Source: Eubacteriaceae bacterium
GTDB lineage: Bacteria > Bacillota_A > Clostridia > Eubacteriales > Anaerofustaceae
Length of the DNA stretch: 24,436 bases
Direction of reading: 5' to 3'
Assembly (NCBI GenBank): GCA_031280495.1
Contig: JAITGT010000078.1
Location: 1 to 24,436, forward strand
Under the pieces are notes generated by a model, which was not told the origin of the DNA, ran no database searches, and saw nothing but the letters and a program-made list of their open reading frames with translations. Below, one piece after another: positions 1 through 7,511 of this stretch. Numbering within the stretch: position 1 is the stretch's first letter; each line of letters starts with the position of its first letter. Made by a program: the position numbers and the translations under genes.

Positions 1-225
1 GGGGCCCGCTTCTGTCTGTCATTTTTTGTAGTTATTTCTGCTTAGGCTGTTTTGCGGCAGTCCCCTTTTTGCTGCAATGAGAGCCTTCTATGCCTGCGGC
101 TGAGCGCCAAATCCTCAGCTGCTCTCTGCAATAGCGAGGAAGCGTGAATAATGGAGTTTCGGCTGCCTTTCGCAAAAAGCGCGTGGGATCGCGTGTCAAG
201 GAAGCAGCGCAGGCGCAGCTGGATC
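1..225. other. Intergenic, no gene recognised
   Basis: I see no convincing gene here. An open frame on the minus strand (42-227) has no ribosome binding site and an arginine/leucine-rich composition typical of chance frames in GC-rich DNA. The segment lies beyond the spoVS terminator, so it is probably spacer DNA. Confidence 0.4.
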
Positions 226-255
226 AAAAAAGCCCCGCGCCACGTGGCGCGGGGC
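226..255 (-). terminator. Intrinsic terminator after spoVS
   Basis: Positions 232-255 form a perfect 10-bp GC-only stem (GCCCCGCGCC / GGCGCGGGGC) with a 4-nt loop. On the minus strand it is followed by a run of six T (226-231). It lies about 30 nt past the spoVS stop and fits a strong Rho-independent terminator for the rny-ymdB-spoVS cluster. Confidence 0.93.
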
Positions 256-286
256 AGCCTTGCGCTTGAATGACCATCCCCATGCT

Positions 287-547
287 TTAATTGCTTTTTA
301 CAATAAGCTTAATGCCTGTTCTCTCATTACCGTTGATTTCCACTTCAGTGAATGCCGGAATGCAAACCAAGTCAAATCCCCCCGGTGCCACGTAACCCCT
401 CGCAATTGCGATAGCCTTGATAGCTTGATTCAGCGCGCCTGCCCCTATTGCCTGGACTTCAGCACTATTGTTTTCTCGGATCACCCCAGCCAATGCGCCA
501 GCGACTGAATTGGGGTTTGATGTAGATGATACTTTTAAGATTTCCAA
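287..547 (-). CDS. spoVS: Stage V sporulation protein S (SpoVS)
   Basis: This 86-residue protein matches the very conserved SpoVS family almost from end to end. It begins MEILKVSSTSNPNSVAGALA and carries the family signatures QAIGAGALNQA, KAIAIARG and IPAF. SpoVS is a small Alba-like nucleic-acid-binding protein needed for normal sporulation (spore coat and septation stages in Bacillus). The start is TTG at 545-547, supported by a GGAGG site (556-560) spaced 8 nt away; no ATG is available. It is the last gene of the rny-ymdB-spoVS cluster, 22 nt after ymdB, and a strong terminator follows. Length and gene order match B. subtilis, so the assignment is secure. Confidence 0.97.
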   Translation of the reverse strand: MEILKVSSTSNPNSVAGALAGVIRENNSAEVQAIGAGALNQAIKAIAIARGYVAPGGFDLVCIPAFTEVEINGNERTGIKLIVKSN

Positions 548-569
548 ATTGAGTTCCTCCTGCCCTGAA

Positions 570-1352
570 TTATTCGCATACCTTGCGGACTATGTTTATC
601 CCCCTGCATCGGAAAGTCTCTTCGTCTATGTCAAAGACGGCTCCGTTTAACTGAACCCGTCCAGAGGCGACTTCAAATCTTGAATGCCTCTGTGTCACAA
701 ACTGTTTGACAATTATGTCTTTTGAAACACCGATTACCCCATCATAAGGCCCGCACATTCCCAAATCGGTAATGTAGCCGCAGCCTCCATCCAGAACTCT
801 CTCATCTGCAGTCAGGACGTGGGTATGCGTGCCGAACACAATATGCGCACGCCCGTCCACGTAATATCCGAAAGCAATTTTTTCACTGGTTGCTTCTGCG
901 TGAAAATCTACACAAATAATATCACAAGAAGTCCGTAAAATTTCGTGTATTTTGTCGAAGGTTCTAAAAGGATTCTCCAATTGGCCCATATATACATTGC
1001 CAGATAGGCTAATTACCCCGATCCTTGTCTTTCCTCGGCGAAATATGGAGAATCCATTGCCTGGGCAAGGTTCCGGGTAATTGGCTGGCCGGACAATACG
1101 ATCAGTGTTTTGAATGAAATTATACACTTCGCCTTTGTCCCATATATGGTTGCCGCTCGTATAACAGTCTATTTCTGGTATTTCGAGCATTTCTATTGCG
1201 TTTTTCTCGTTTAGTCCCGCACCGCCCGACGCGTTCTCAATGTTTGCTATAACAAAATCAGCCTTTGACTCCAATTTGAGGGAAGCGGCGTAGCGAATTA
1301 TGGCACTTCGCCCGGGGCGGCCAAAGATGTCTCCCAAGGCCAGTATTTTCAT
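570..1352 (-). CDS. ymdB: YmdB-family metallophosphoesterase (2',3'-cAMP phosphodiesterase)
   Basis: This 260-residue protein belongs to the TIGR00282/YmdB family of calcineurin-like phosphoesterases. The di-metal ligands are all visible: D8 in GDIFGRPGR, E39 and N40 in NIENASGG, N68 and H69 in SGNHIWDKGE, H151 in VDFHAE, and H176 and H178 in GTHTHVLTADE. In B. subtilis YmdB hydrolyses 2',3'-cyclic AMP and controls the switch between motility and biofilm. The length is normal and the family-typical start MKILALGDIFGR is at an ATG. It lies between rny and spoVS, as in Bacillus. A terminator-like hairpin separates it from rny, so part of rny transcription may stop before reaching it. Confidence 0.96.
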   Translation of the reverse strand: MKILALGDIFGRPGRSAIIRYAASLKLESKADFVIANIENASGGAGLNEKNAIEMLEIPEIDCYTSGNHIWDKGEVYNFIQNTDRIVRPANYPEPCPGNGFSIFRRGKTRIGVISLSGNVYMGQLENPFRTFDKIHEILRTSCDIICVDFHAEATSEKIAFGYYVDGRAHIVFGTHTHVLTADERVLDGGCGYITDLGMCGPYDGVIGVSKDIIVKQFVTQRHSRFEVASGRVQLNGAVFDIDEETFRCRGINIVRKVCE

Positions 1353-1401
1353 GTATTACCTCAGCTATTCTTAATGGCATAGGATTGGCGGCTATTGCGC
1401 C

Positions 1402-1430
1402 AAAAAGGCGCTTTCCAGGCGGAAAGCGCC
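1402..1430 (-). terminator. Terminator or attenuator between rny and ymdB
   Basis: A perfect 10-bp stem (GGCGCTTTCC / GGAAAGCGCC, 1407-1430) with a 4-nt loop is followed on the minus strand by five T (1402-1406). It sits 12 nt past the rny stop and upstream of ymdB. It should terminate, or partly terminate, rny transcripts and so set the rny to ymdB-spoVS ratio. Confidence 0.85.
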
Positions 1431-1441
1431 ATATTTTCAAC

Positions 1442-2971
1442 TTATTTGGCGTACTCAACGGCCCTCGTTTCGCGTATCATGTTGACCTTTATTTGTCCAG
1501 GGTATTCCATGCTGTTCTCGATTTGCTTAACTATATTGCGGGCGACATGTACCAATTGAAGATCGTCAACTTCGTTCGGCTTCACCATGACGCGAATTTC
1601 CCGGCCTGCCTGTATGGCGTAGCATTTCTCAACGCCGTCAAAGCCATTGACAATTGATTCAAGCTTTTCAAGCCTTTTTGTATAGCTCTCCAAAGCTTCG
1701 CGCCTTGCTCCTGGCCTAGCCGCAGATATGGCGTCAGCTGCCTGTATGAGGACCGCCTCAAGTGTGCGCGGCTCAATGTCATTGTGGTGCGCCTCGACAG
1801 CGTGTATCACGTCTTGGGACTCTTTGTATTTCTTAAGCATATCGACGGCGATCTGCACGTGCGGGCCTTCAACTTCGTGATCGATGCCCTTTCCAATGTC
1901 GTGCAGTATCCCGGCTCGGCGTGCAACGCGCGAGTTCAGACCCAGTTCGTCTGCCATGATTCCAGCAAGCTGTGCGACTTCAATGGAGTGTTTTAGCACG
2001 TTTTGCCCATAACTAGTGCGATAGTTTAGGCGTCCGATGAGCTTGACGAGCTCTGGATGCATTTTCATGACATTGACTTCAAAGATTGCTTGTTCGCCTA
2101 TCTCTTTGATCTTTGCGTCTATCTCAGCTTCGGCTTTGTGGATCATCTCTTCGATGCGGGCAGGGTGTATTCTGCCATCCACAATCAGCCTCTCCAACGC
2201 TATGCGCGCTATTTCGCGGCGGACTGGATCAAAACCGGAAAGTATTACTGCTTCTGGAGTGTCGTCGATAATGAGATCTACACCTGTCAATGTCTCAATT
2301 GTGCGAATGTTTCGACCTTCGCGGCCAATAATCCTGCCTTTCATTTCATCGGAAGGCAGGTTTACGACCGTGACCGTGCTTTCGGACACATGGTCGGCAG
2401 CGCACCTTTGTATAGCATAAGCGACAATTTCTTTCGCATTTTTGTCCGCTTCTTCTTTTGCTTCGCTCTCTTTGTTCTTAATCAAAAGCGCAGTTTCTCT
2501 GGAAATCAGTTTTTCGACCTCGTCCAAAAGGATTTGGCGCGCTTCTTCAAAAGAAAGTTTTGAGATTTTTTCAAGCTCGCTCACTTTCTGTTGATAGAAT
2601 TTCTGCACCTTTTCCTCTTTTGCCTCTATCTCCTTTGCCTTCCTCTGGGACTGCTCATCCCGCTTTTCAACAGCTTCCATTTTCTTGTCGATGAGCTCCT
2701 CCCTTTGGAGAGCTCTTTTTTCAAGCACGGAGATTTCATTTCGGCGATCCTTTATTTCTTTGTCCAATTCCTTTCGGGAATTGAAGACTTCATCCTTAGC
2801 CTCGACAACCATCTGCTTTTTAATGTTTTCGCCTTCGCGGCGGGCCTCTTCAACTAAGTTGGCAGCTGTTGCGTAAGCGTTTTCAAGTTTCTTGGTATTT
2901 AAATACTGTTTTGTAAAATATCCTGCCGCTATGCCGGCAACTAGAAATAGAATGTAAAAAACAATCTCCAT
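1442..2971 (-). CDS. rny: Ribonuclease Y
   Basis: This 509-residue RNase Y is the membrane-anchored endoribonuclease that starts mRNA decay in many Firmicutes. It has an N-terminal membrane segment (about 3-19) and a long charged coiled coil (about 25-195, rich in E/K/R). The KH RNA-binding domain has the [10 protein letters not shown] loop at 212-221. The HD hydrolase domain has H328, the catalytic pair H357-D358 in ILHDIGKG, and HH at 395-396. Length and domain order are standard. The start is ATG with GGAGG (2976-2980) 4 nt upstream. It heads the rny-ymdB-spoVS cluster and is followed by an intrinsic terminator. Confidence 0.97.
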   Translation of the reverse strand: MEIVFYILFLVAGIAAGYFTKQYLNTKKLENAYATAANLVEEARREGENIKKQMVVEAKDEVFNSRKELDKEIKDRRNEISVLEKRALQREELIDKKMEAVEKRDEQSQRKAKEIEAKEEKVQKFYQQKVSELEKISKLSFEEARQILLDEVEKLISRETALLIKNKESEAKEEADKNAKEIVAYAIQRCAADHVSESTVTVVNLPSDEMKGRIIGREGRNIRTIETLTGVDLIIDDTPEAVILSGFDPVRREIARIALERLIVDGRIHPARIEEMIHKAEAEIDAKIKEIGEQAIFEVNVMKMHPELVKLIGRLNYRTSYGQNVLKHSIEVAQLAGIMADELGLNSRVARRAGILHDIGKGIDHEVEGPHVQIAVDMLKKYKESQDVIHAVEAHHNDIEPRTLEAVLIQAADAISAARPGARREALESYTKRLEKLESIVNGFDGVEKCYAIQAGREIRVMVKPNEVDDLQLVHVARNIVKQIENSMEYPGQIKVNMIRETRAVEYAK

Positions 2972-3234
2972 AAATCCTCCTATTTAGTTTTCAATCAGCT
3001 CCCCAGTCGCCAGCCATGCAACTGGGGGACTTATGGGCGAACAGTACAATAATTTAACTGTTCACCAGAGTTTTATAAATAATTAAGTGCAAATACTCTT
3101 TACAATTATAGCATAAAAGAGAAGGATTATATATTTTTTGAATAAGATTTTATTTTGCGCCCAGCCAATTTCGCCTGCTCAAATGTCATGAACCCTTTTT
3201 CTGTCGCATACAATTGAGGAGAACAAGAAGCGGG
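2972..3234. promoter_or_regulatory. Divergent regulatory region between rny and the SpoIVFA-like gene
   Basis: This AT-rich spacer (strongest at 3070-3150) separates divergent genes. On the minus strand TATAAT (3105-3110) could be the rny -10 element, but I find no good -35. A 7-bp stem (3001-3007 with 3021-3027, 13-nt loop) lies in what would be the rny leader. On the plus strand CATACAAT at 3207-3214 matches the sigma-E -10 consensus and is described separately. Confidence 0.4.
3186..3214 (+). promoter_or_regulatory. Possible sigma-E-type sporulation promoter
   Basis: CATACAAT at 3207-3214 fits the sigma-E -10 pattern (CATACAnT). Fourteen bases upstream, TCATGAA (3186-3192) matches the -35 pattern (KMATATT) at its first four positions only. 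It precedes a SpoIVFA/FB-like pair, which is sigma-E-controlled in B. subtilis. The caution is that transcription would start near 3221, inside the AGGAG proposed for the GTG start at 3235. Confidence 0.4.
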
Positions 3235-3933
3235 GTGGGCAGAGTGTACAACAAAAAATATGGGCTAAAACTTCGAAACTCAAAAATGAAAAACTCTGGA
3301 ATTCATACAAGAAGCATGCGAGATCGGGCAGTCAACAGCGCAATCGTCTGCATTCTCATTTTGGTGTCGGTGATGACCATGAAAATTGCCCGGCGCCCTT
3401 TTACGAATTCCATCCTTGAGACGTTTGCCCAGCTGGTGCAGGAGCAGACTGATTTTGCGGATACGGCAGATTCCGTCATGTCCTTTTTTACCGATACGGT
3501 CTCCACAATCACGGGCAAAGACATCAGCATGGCCGCCTCGGACACCCTTGCCATCAAGCCTCCACTAAAAGAGGGCAAGATGAAGCAGGGCTTCGAGACA
3601 ACCGAGCACCCAGTTTTTCAAACGAACATCGCCCCAACTGGGATTGAAGTCCAGGCAACCGCCGGCGCCTATGTCTATTCGCCAGGGGAAGGAAAATGCG
3701 AGCACGTCATTGAAGGATCTGACGGCACAAAGAGGCTGGTTGTATCCCTGAAGAAAAATGTTCGCGTCATTTACGACAATCTGCAAGTGGTGTATGTGGA
3801 AGCGGGGGAGAGTGTGACGGAAGATCAGACAATTGGGGCGTTGCCGGACGGGAACAGCATTTTAGGATTTGAAGTGTGGGTGGACAATGAGGCGAAAAAT
3901 CCCATTGACTTTATTGGCGAAATCTACTATTAG
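3235..3933 (+). CDS. SpoIVFA-like membrane protein with degenerate LytM (M23) domain
   Basis: About 232 residues: a short basic N-terminus, one membrane segment (about 33-52, NSAIVCILILVSVM), an extracytoplasmic linker and a C-terminal LytM/M23 fold (about 150-232). The fold shows family spacing (RVIYDNLQVVYVEAGESV, TIGALPD, LGFEVWVDN, NPIDFIG). The zinc-binding histidines of active M23 peptidases are absent, as in SpoIVFA and SpoIIQ. With a SpoIVFB-like protease directly downstream, the likely role is to anchor or inhibit that protease in the forespore-engulfing membrane. The start is uncertain: GTG 3235 has AGGAG about 12 nt upstream, TTG 3214 has no site, and ATG 3286 is a later option. 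SpoIIQ/SpoIIIAH-type LytM proteins are the alternative, but the neighbour favours SpoIVFA. Confidence 0.72.
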   Translation: MGRVYNKKYGLKLRNSKMKNSGIHTRSMRDRAVNSAIVCILILVSVMTMKIARRPFTNSILETFAQLVQEQTDFADTADSVMSFFTDTVSTITGKDISMAASDTLAIKPPLKEGKMKQGFETTEHPVFQTNIAPTGIEVQATAGAYVYSPGEGKCEHVIEGSDGTKRLVVSLKKNVRVIYDNLQVVYVEAGESVTEDQTIGALPDGNSILGFEVWVDNEAKNPIDFIGEIYY

Positions 3934-3949
3934 GCGGGCAAGCGAGACA

Positions 3950-4576
3950 GTGTTTAAGGCTGCTATTCTACTTGCTGCGCTTGTCAGCCTGGCGATGGGC
4001 AGAGGGGTGGGGGAAGCGGTAATCTTGGGCGCTTCCTACGCTGTGCATGAGGCCTTTCACCTCATCGCCGCATCTCTTCTTTCTGTAAAGGTGCGGGGGG
4101 CGGACGCGGGTGGGTTTGGATTTGCCATGCGCTTTGCGCGTTCCGATCTCAAGGCGGGGATTGGCGCTGTAGTCTTTTTGGCAGGCCCGTTCGGAAATAT
4201 AGCCTTTGCCCTATCTGTCTACATTGCATCCTTAATGGAATACATGCCCAGCGCTTCTTTTTTTGTCTTCTACAACATTGCGCTTGCCGCAGCAAACCTC
4301 TTGCCCGCGTATCCACTTGACTGTGCAAGGGCGATAGAGTCAATAGCCAGGCTGTGGCTTACGCCATATGGGAGTGTGCGGCTGGTTGCGTCGATAAGCC
4401 ATATGACATCCTGCGTGCTCTTTGCGACTGGGCTATACCTTTTTGTATACAAAACGGACAGTTTTCTTCTCATGGCACTGGCAGTCTTTTTGTTTGCGTC
4501 AACGGCGCGGGAAACATCCTCCGCGCGCATGGAAACCTTGCGCACTCTTGCGCAGGGAGAGGCGGCCCAACTCTAG
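3950..4576 (+). CDS. SpoIVFB-like site-2 (M50) intramembrane metalloprotease
   Basis: This polytopic membrane protein has the M50 signatures: HEAFH (HExxH, residues 33-37 from this start) inside a membrane segment, and NLLPAYPLDCARAIES, which matches the family NLLPxxPLDG motif with its metal-binding aspartate. The usual glycines after that aspartate are replaced by C-A. In Bacillus, SpoIVFB cleaves pro-sigma-K in the mother-cell membrane, and its regulator SpoIVFA is encoded immediately upstream as here. The start is chosen as GTG 3950, 16 nt after the upstream stop (208 residues). An ATG at 3887 or TTG at 3869 would overlap the upstream gene. It is slightly shorter than B. subtilis SpoIVFB. 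The gene converges on the next one with only 5 nt between the stops. Confidence 0.8.
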   Translation: MFKAAILLAALVSLAMGRGVGEAVILGASYAVHEAFHLIAASLLSVKVRGADAGGFGFAMRFARSDLKAGIGAVVFLAGPFGNIAFALSVYIASLMEYMPSASFFVFYNIALAAANLLPAYPLDCARAIESIARLWLTPYGSVRLVASISHMTSCVLFATGLYLFVYKTDSFLLMALAVFLFASTARETSSARMETLRTLAQGEAAQL

Positions 4577-4581
4577 CAATC

Positions 4582-6237
4582 TTAGTAGAAGAGCGCCATG
4601 TCTGAAAAAGCAAGCAGAGTTAGGACTATGGCTTTGGCAAAAGCCGTTGAAAAAGAGGACAGGCCAAGAGGCCTGCATATGAATTCTGTACAAAGTGCAG
4701 CAAGCGTGGCAGCAATGACCTCAAAAGCGGTGAAAGCGGCGTCAAAGAGCCCAACTGCGGCGCATAAAAGAGGGGAGAGCCAAAGCATGAGGAAATTTGA
4801 GATGAAGAGGAGAAAGCAAAGCCTGCCCTCGTCGGCAAACAGCCTGCGCTCTTTCTCATCGACATACAGAATTGGCATAAAAAGCGCAATAAGGATTGCA
4901 GCCCACATAGGTTTCGCCCAGAAAGCTCCAATTGCGTCTGGAAAGCTGGCCATCATAGCCGAAACGCAGGCAACGATTGAAGCAAGCGAAAGGATAAAAG
5001 AGGCGAAATTTGCGTTTGTGTCTTTAATAATAACAGACGATCCAAGGTTATTGGCAAAGTCCGTAAAGCGGTACAAGACAAGCATGACTGCCCCAAACCC
5101 AGCAATTGCGGCAATGTAAAAGACGCTGTAGTACGGAAAGGGAATAGGCGCGGCATAAAGCGCGAGCACGATAAGGGCATCAACAATCAGCCCGAACAGG
5201 TTCATGAACAGTTTTGCCTGTATGATGCCAGGGGCCCGCTTGCGCTCCGGCAAAGGCGCAGTGTAGAGCTGCCGGTACATGAGCTTGCCGGCGAAGTAGC
5301 ATAGCAGGCAAAACAGGGCAAGGGAGGCATATATGGCTGGCGTGCGCAAATAAAGGGCGGGAGGCGCTTTGTAGCTTGAATCAACTGTTGCCTGTATAAT
5401 CGACTCAGCAACCTTTGCCGAGCGCATTAAGGATCCATGCGGAAGCCCAGATAGCTTTGCCAGGGTAGCCTGGGCGCCAGCCTGCTGCTCACTGCCTTCA
5501 ATTTCTACGCCGCTTGGCTCAGAAAGCAGCTCTTGAAGTTTTTCGTTGTCCGCGTAAGTAGAAACGCGGTCCCACGAGGAGCATATTAGGTGGACAGGTA
5601 TTCCCGGGTTGTCCCTGCTGATTTTCTTTATCCATTCGACTGACTCATCTTCCCGGTAGTTGAGAATGTCAAAGTCCATGCGGTCTGTCAGGTTTATGTC
5701 TGTGCCAACCAGAGTCAGATCAATGGGGCTAGCCGAAGAGTTTGCTGCCTGGGATCGCAGGAGGCCCAATGTGCCCGTCTGCAGGATTGCCCGCGCGGAC
5801 TCTCCAAACCCGACAACATGGAGCTTGTCCACTGAAATGTTCGCTAGCTGCGTGTATGCGACGTATGTGTTGTAGAAATAGTGCGCCAGGAATTCTGAGT
5901 CGCCTTTATAGCCAAAAGGGATCGCGCCATCCGTCATGCCTTCTGACGGCATGTCAAAAATGAGCACGCCATATCCGCGCCGGATGAGCTCGCGGCAAAG
6001 CAAGGACAGCTGCGCCTTGTCCGAACCGACGTCTCCCGCCAACAAAAAAGACTCATCGCCCCCTTTCGCCAAGTAGCTGCGCGCATGCACATTCAGCGAC
6101 TGGTTTGACGAAAGCTGGTTGAGCATGACAGCGGACTGCATCTGGTAATAGGGCAGAGACAAATATAAATTAAAGGCAAGCAACAGCGCGAAAGCAAAGG
6201 CGCAGACAGCAGTTAAGAACTTATATCTAGTCAGCAT
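4582..6237 (-). CDS. Alpha/beta-hydrolase-like multipass membrane protein
   Basis: A 551-residue protein. An N-terminal membrane anchor (about 6-28) precedes an extracytoplasmic alpha/beta-hydrolase-like domain (about 50-290), followed by seven or eight hydrophobic helices (about 300-550). The nucleophile elbow should be in HVVGFGESAR, but the GxSxG centre is glycine (G143-F-G145-E-S147). A plausible acid (D223 in SSWDRVS) and histidine (H267 in GLPHGS) remain. It may therefore be inactive or use S147. The start is ATG 6237 with AGGAAA 5 nt upstream; an in-frame ATG 20 codons earlier would put the sigma-A-like promoter (6269-6297) inside the gene. I do not recognise a named family. Peptide or lipid hydrolysis at the cell surface is a guess only. 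Confidence 0.75.
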   Translation of the reverse strand: MLTRYKFLTAVCAFAFALLLAFNLYLSLPYYQMQSAVMLNQLSSNQSLNVHARSYLAKGGDESFLLAGDVGSDKAQLSLLCRELIRRGYGVLIFDMPSEGMTDGAIPFGYKGDSEFLAHYFYNTYVAYTQLANISVDKLHVVGFGESARAILQTGTLGLLRSQAANSSASPIDLTLVGTDINLTDRMDFDILNYREDESVEWIKKISRDNPGIPVHLICSSWDRVSTYADNEKLQELLSEPSGVEIEGSEQQAGAQATLAKLSGLPHGSLMRSAKVAESIIQATVDSSYKAPPALYLRTPAIYASLALFCLLCYFAGKLMYRQLYTAPLPERKRAPGIIQAKLFMNLFGLIVDALIVLALYAAPIPFPYYSVFYIAAIAGFGAVMLVLYRFTDFANNLGSSVIIKDTNANFASFILSLASIVACVSAMMASFPDAIGAFWAKPMWAAILIALFMPILYVDEKERRLFADEGRLCFLLFISNFLMLWLSPLLCAAVGLFDAAFTAFEVIAATLAALCTEFICRPLGLSSFSTAFAKAIVLTLLAFSDMALFY

Positions 6238-6268
6238 AAATATTTCCTGTATGTTTGTAGCTTTTCCT

Positions 6269-6297
6269 AGTATACCATGAAACTCACTAGTGAACAA
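6269..6297 (-). promoter_or_regulatory. Sigma-A-like promoter of the hydrolase-like gene
   Basis: On the minus strand TTGTTC (6292-6297), a 17-bp spacer and TATACT (6269-6274) give a good housekeeping promoter. It lies about 30 nt upstream of the ATG at 6237 and supports that start. Confidence 0.75.
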
Positions 6298-6337
6298 GCT
6301 TAGGCTGCGGGCGCAGAACTTATGCCTCCCGCGCCAA

Positions 6338-6366
6338 TTGCATGCCTCTCCGCCAGTGTATATACT
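6338..6366 (+). promoter_or_regulatory. Sigma-A-like promoter of the rRNA methyltransferase gene
   Basis: TTGCAT (6338-6343), a 17-bp spacer and TATACT (6361-6366) lie 43 nt upstream of the TTG start at 6410. This promoter is divergent from the one at 6269-6297. Confidence 0.72.
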
Positions 6367-6409
6367 ATAAGGCAGCGGCTTTCAATGAAAGCCGGGAAGG
6401 GAATACTGC

Positions 6410-7144
6410 TTGGCTGCCATTACATCTGCCCGCAATCCGCTTGTCATGAAGATGCGCTCCCTCCGCGACAGAAAAGGCCGCGAAAGCGAGGGGCTCTTCC
6501 TAATGGAAGGGGAGAAGTTTGTTTTTGACGCCCTATTAAAAGGGCACAAGCCTGAAGCGCTTTTATGCACGCAAAAGCACATGTCCGCTTTCCAGTCGTC
6601 TGGCCCCCAGCTTATTGGAGAAAGCGCTGCCTTGGCTATGTCGTCCGTCAAGAGCCCTCAGGGTGTTTTTGCCGCCTTTCGCATTCCGGAGCCGCCGAAG
6701 GCCCTTTTGGACGCCGAGCGGGTTCTTTATCTCGATCGGGTGCAAGACCCGGACAATGTAGGATCTCTTGTTCGATCGGCCGTGTGCGCTGGCTATGGCG
6801 GCGTGCTTTCAGACGAGGGGACAGCGGATTTCTATTCGCCAAAGGCAGTGAGGTCAAGCGCTGGAGCGGTGATGGAGATATCCGTCAGCCGTAGCGGACT
6901 GGGCGGGCTCGCTATTTTAAAGAATAGCGGTTTCCGTATATACTGCGCTGACGCGTCCGCTGAGGGCCTTCCGGAATTTCGCGCTCCCTTTGCGCTTGCC
7001 ATTGGCAGCGAAGGGCAGGGAGCATCGCCTGAAACCGCCGCTCTAGCGGACGCGTTCGCTTCTGTTCGCATGCCAGGCGCTTTCGACTCTCTGAACGCGG
7101 CTGCTGCAGGCGCGCTGCTAATGTTCAAGTCAATTGGTTTTTAG
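6410..7144 (+). CDS. TrmH/SpoU-family 2'-O-ribose RNA methyltransferase
   Basis: A 244-residue SPOUT-class methyltransferase that transfers methyl from SAM to ribose 2'-OH of rRNA or tRNA. It has the substrate-binding N-domain (about 1-95; SARNPLVMKMRSLRDRKGR, EGEKFV) and the knotted catalytic domain. The three motifs are visible: motif 1 DPDNVGSLVRSA (113-124), motif 2 ALAIGSEGQG (195-204) and motif 3 SLNAAAAGALLMF (227-239). The layout resembles the RlmB/TsnR-like 23S rRNA enzymes of Firmicutes; the exact target cannot be read from sequence. The start is TTG 6410 with AAGGG 8 nt upstream. The gene appears monocistronic. Confidence 0.9.
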   Translation: MAAITSARNPLVMKMRSLRDRKGRESEGLFLMEGEKFVFDALLKGHKPEALLCTQKHMSAFQSSGPQLIGESAALAMSSVKSPQGVFAAFRIPEPPKALLDAERVLYLDRVQDPDNVGSLVRSAVCAGYGGVLSDEGTADFYSPKAVRSSAGAVMEISVSRSGLGGLAILKNSGFRIYCADASAEGLPEFRAPFALAIGSEGQGASPETAALADAFASVRMPGAFDSLNAAAAGALLMFKSIGF

Positions 7145-7190
7145 GGGGCGCTGCATAACGGCTTGTTGATTATCCGGCGCCCCTTTCTCT
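7145..7190 (+). terminator. Probable weak terminator after the methyltransferase gene
   Basis: GGGGCGC (7145-7151) pairs with GCGCCCC (7177-7183) around a 25-nt loop, followed by TTTCTCT. The stem starts immediately after the stop codon. The long loop and interrupted T-run make it a weak candidate. Confidence 0.5.
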
Positions 7191-7511
7191 AAACATGGGT
7201 CCAGCCAGCAGATCCTTCAGCTGTCTGCGCCAATCCATTCTGGATGCAAAAACAGCGCGTCCAGACCGGCCTGCAGCAGTCCTTCGCAATTCTCCTAAAC
7301 CCCGAGGCCGTGCGCAGCTTAAGCCTTAGCGGAGGCTGTTTGCCGATTTGTCAAAGCTGCCATATGGAATGCCGCCACCGCTTGTCTTCCGTTTTGCCCG
7401 CGAGCGAGCGTTAATCTGAGACATGCAAAACGAATGGCGGACCGCTATAAAGCAGCCCGCCATATTCGGCCGATATTGCACTATGCCAGAATGGCGCAGC
7501 AAGCCCTCTTG
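7191..7511. other. Spacer between convergent genes, no gene recognised
   Basis: I see no ribosome binding site with a credible ORF on either strand. Open frames from 7423 and 7434 run into the antisense of the next gene and have shadow-like composition. No clear T-tailed terminator was found for the minus-strand gene that ends at 7512. Confidence 0.4.
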
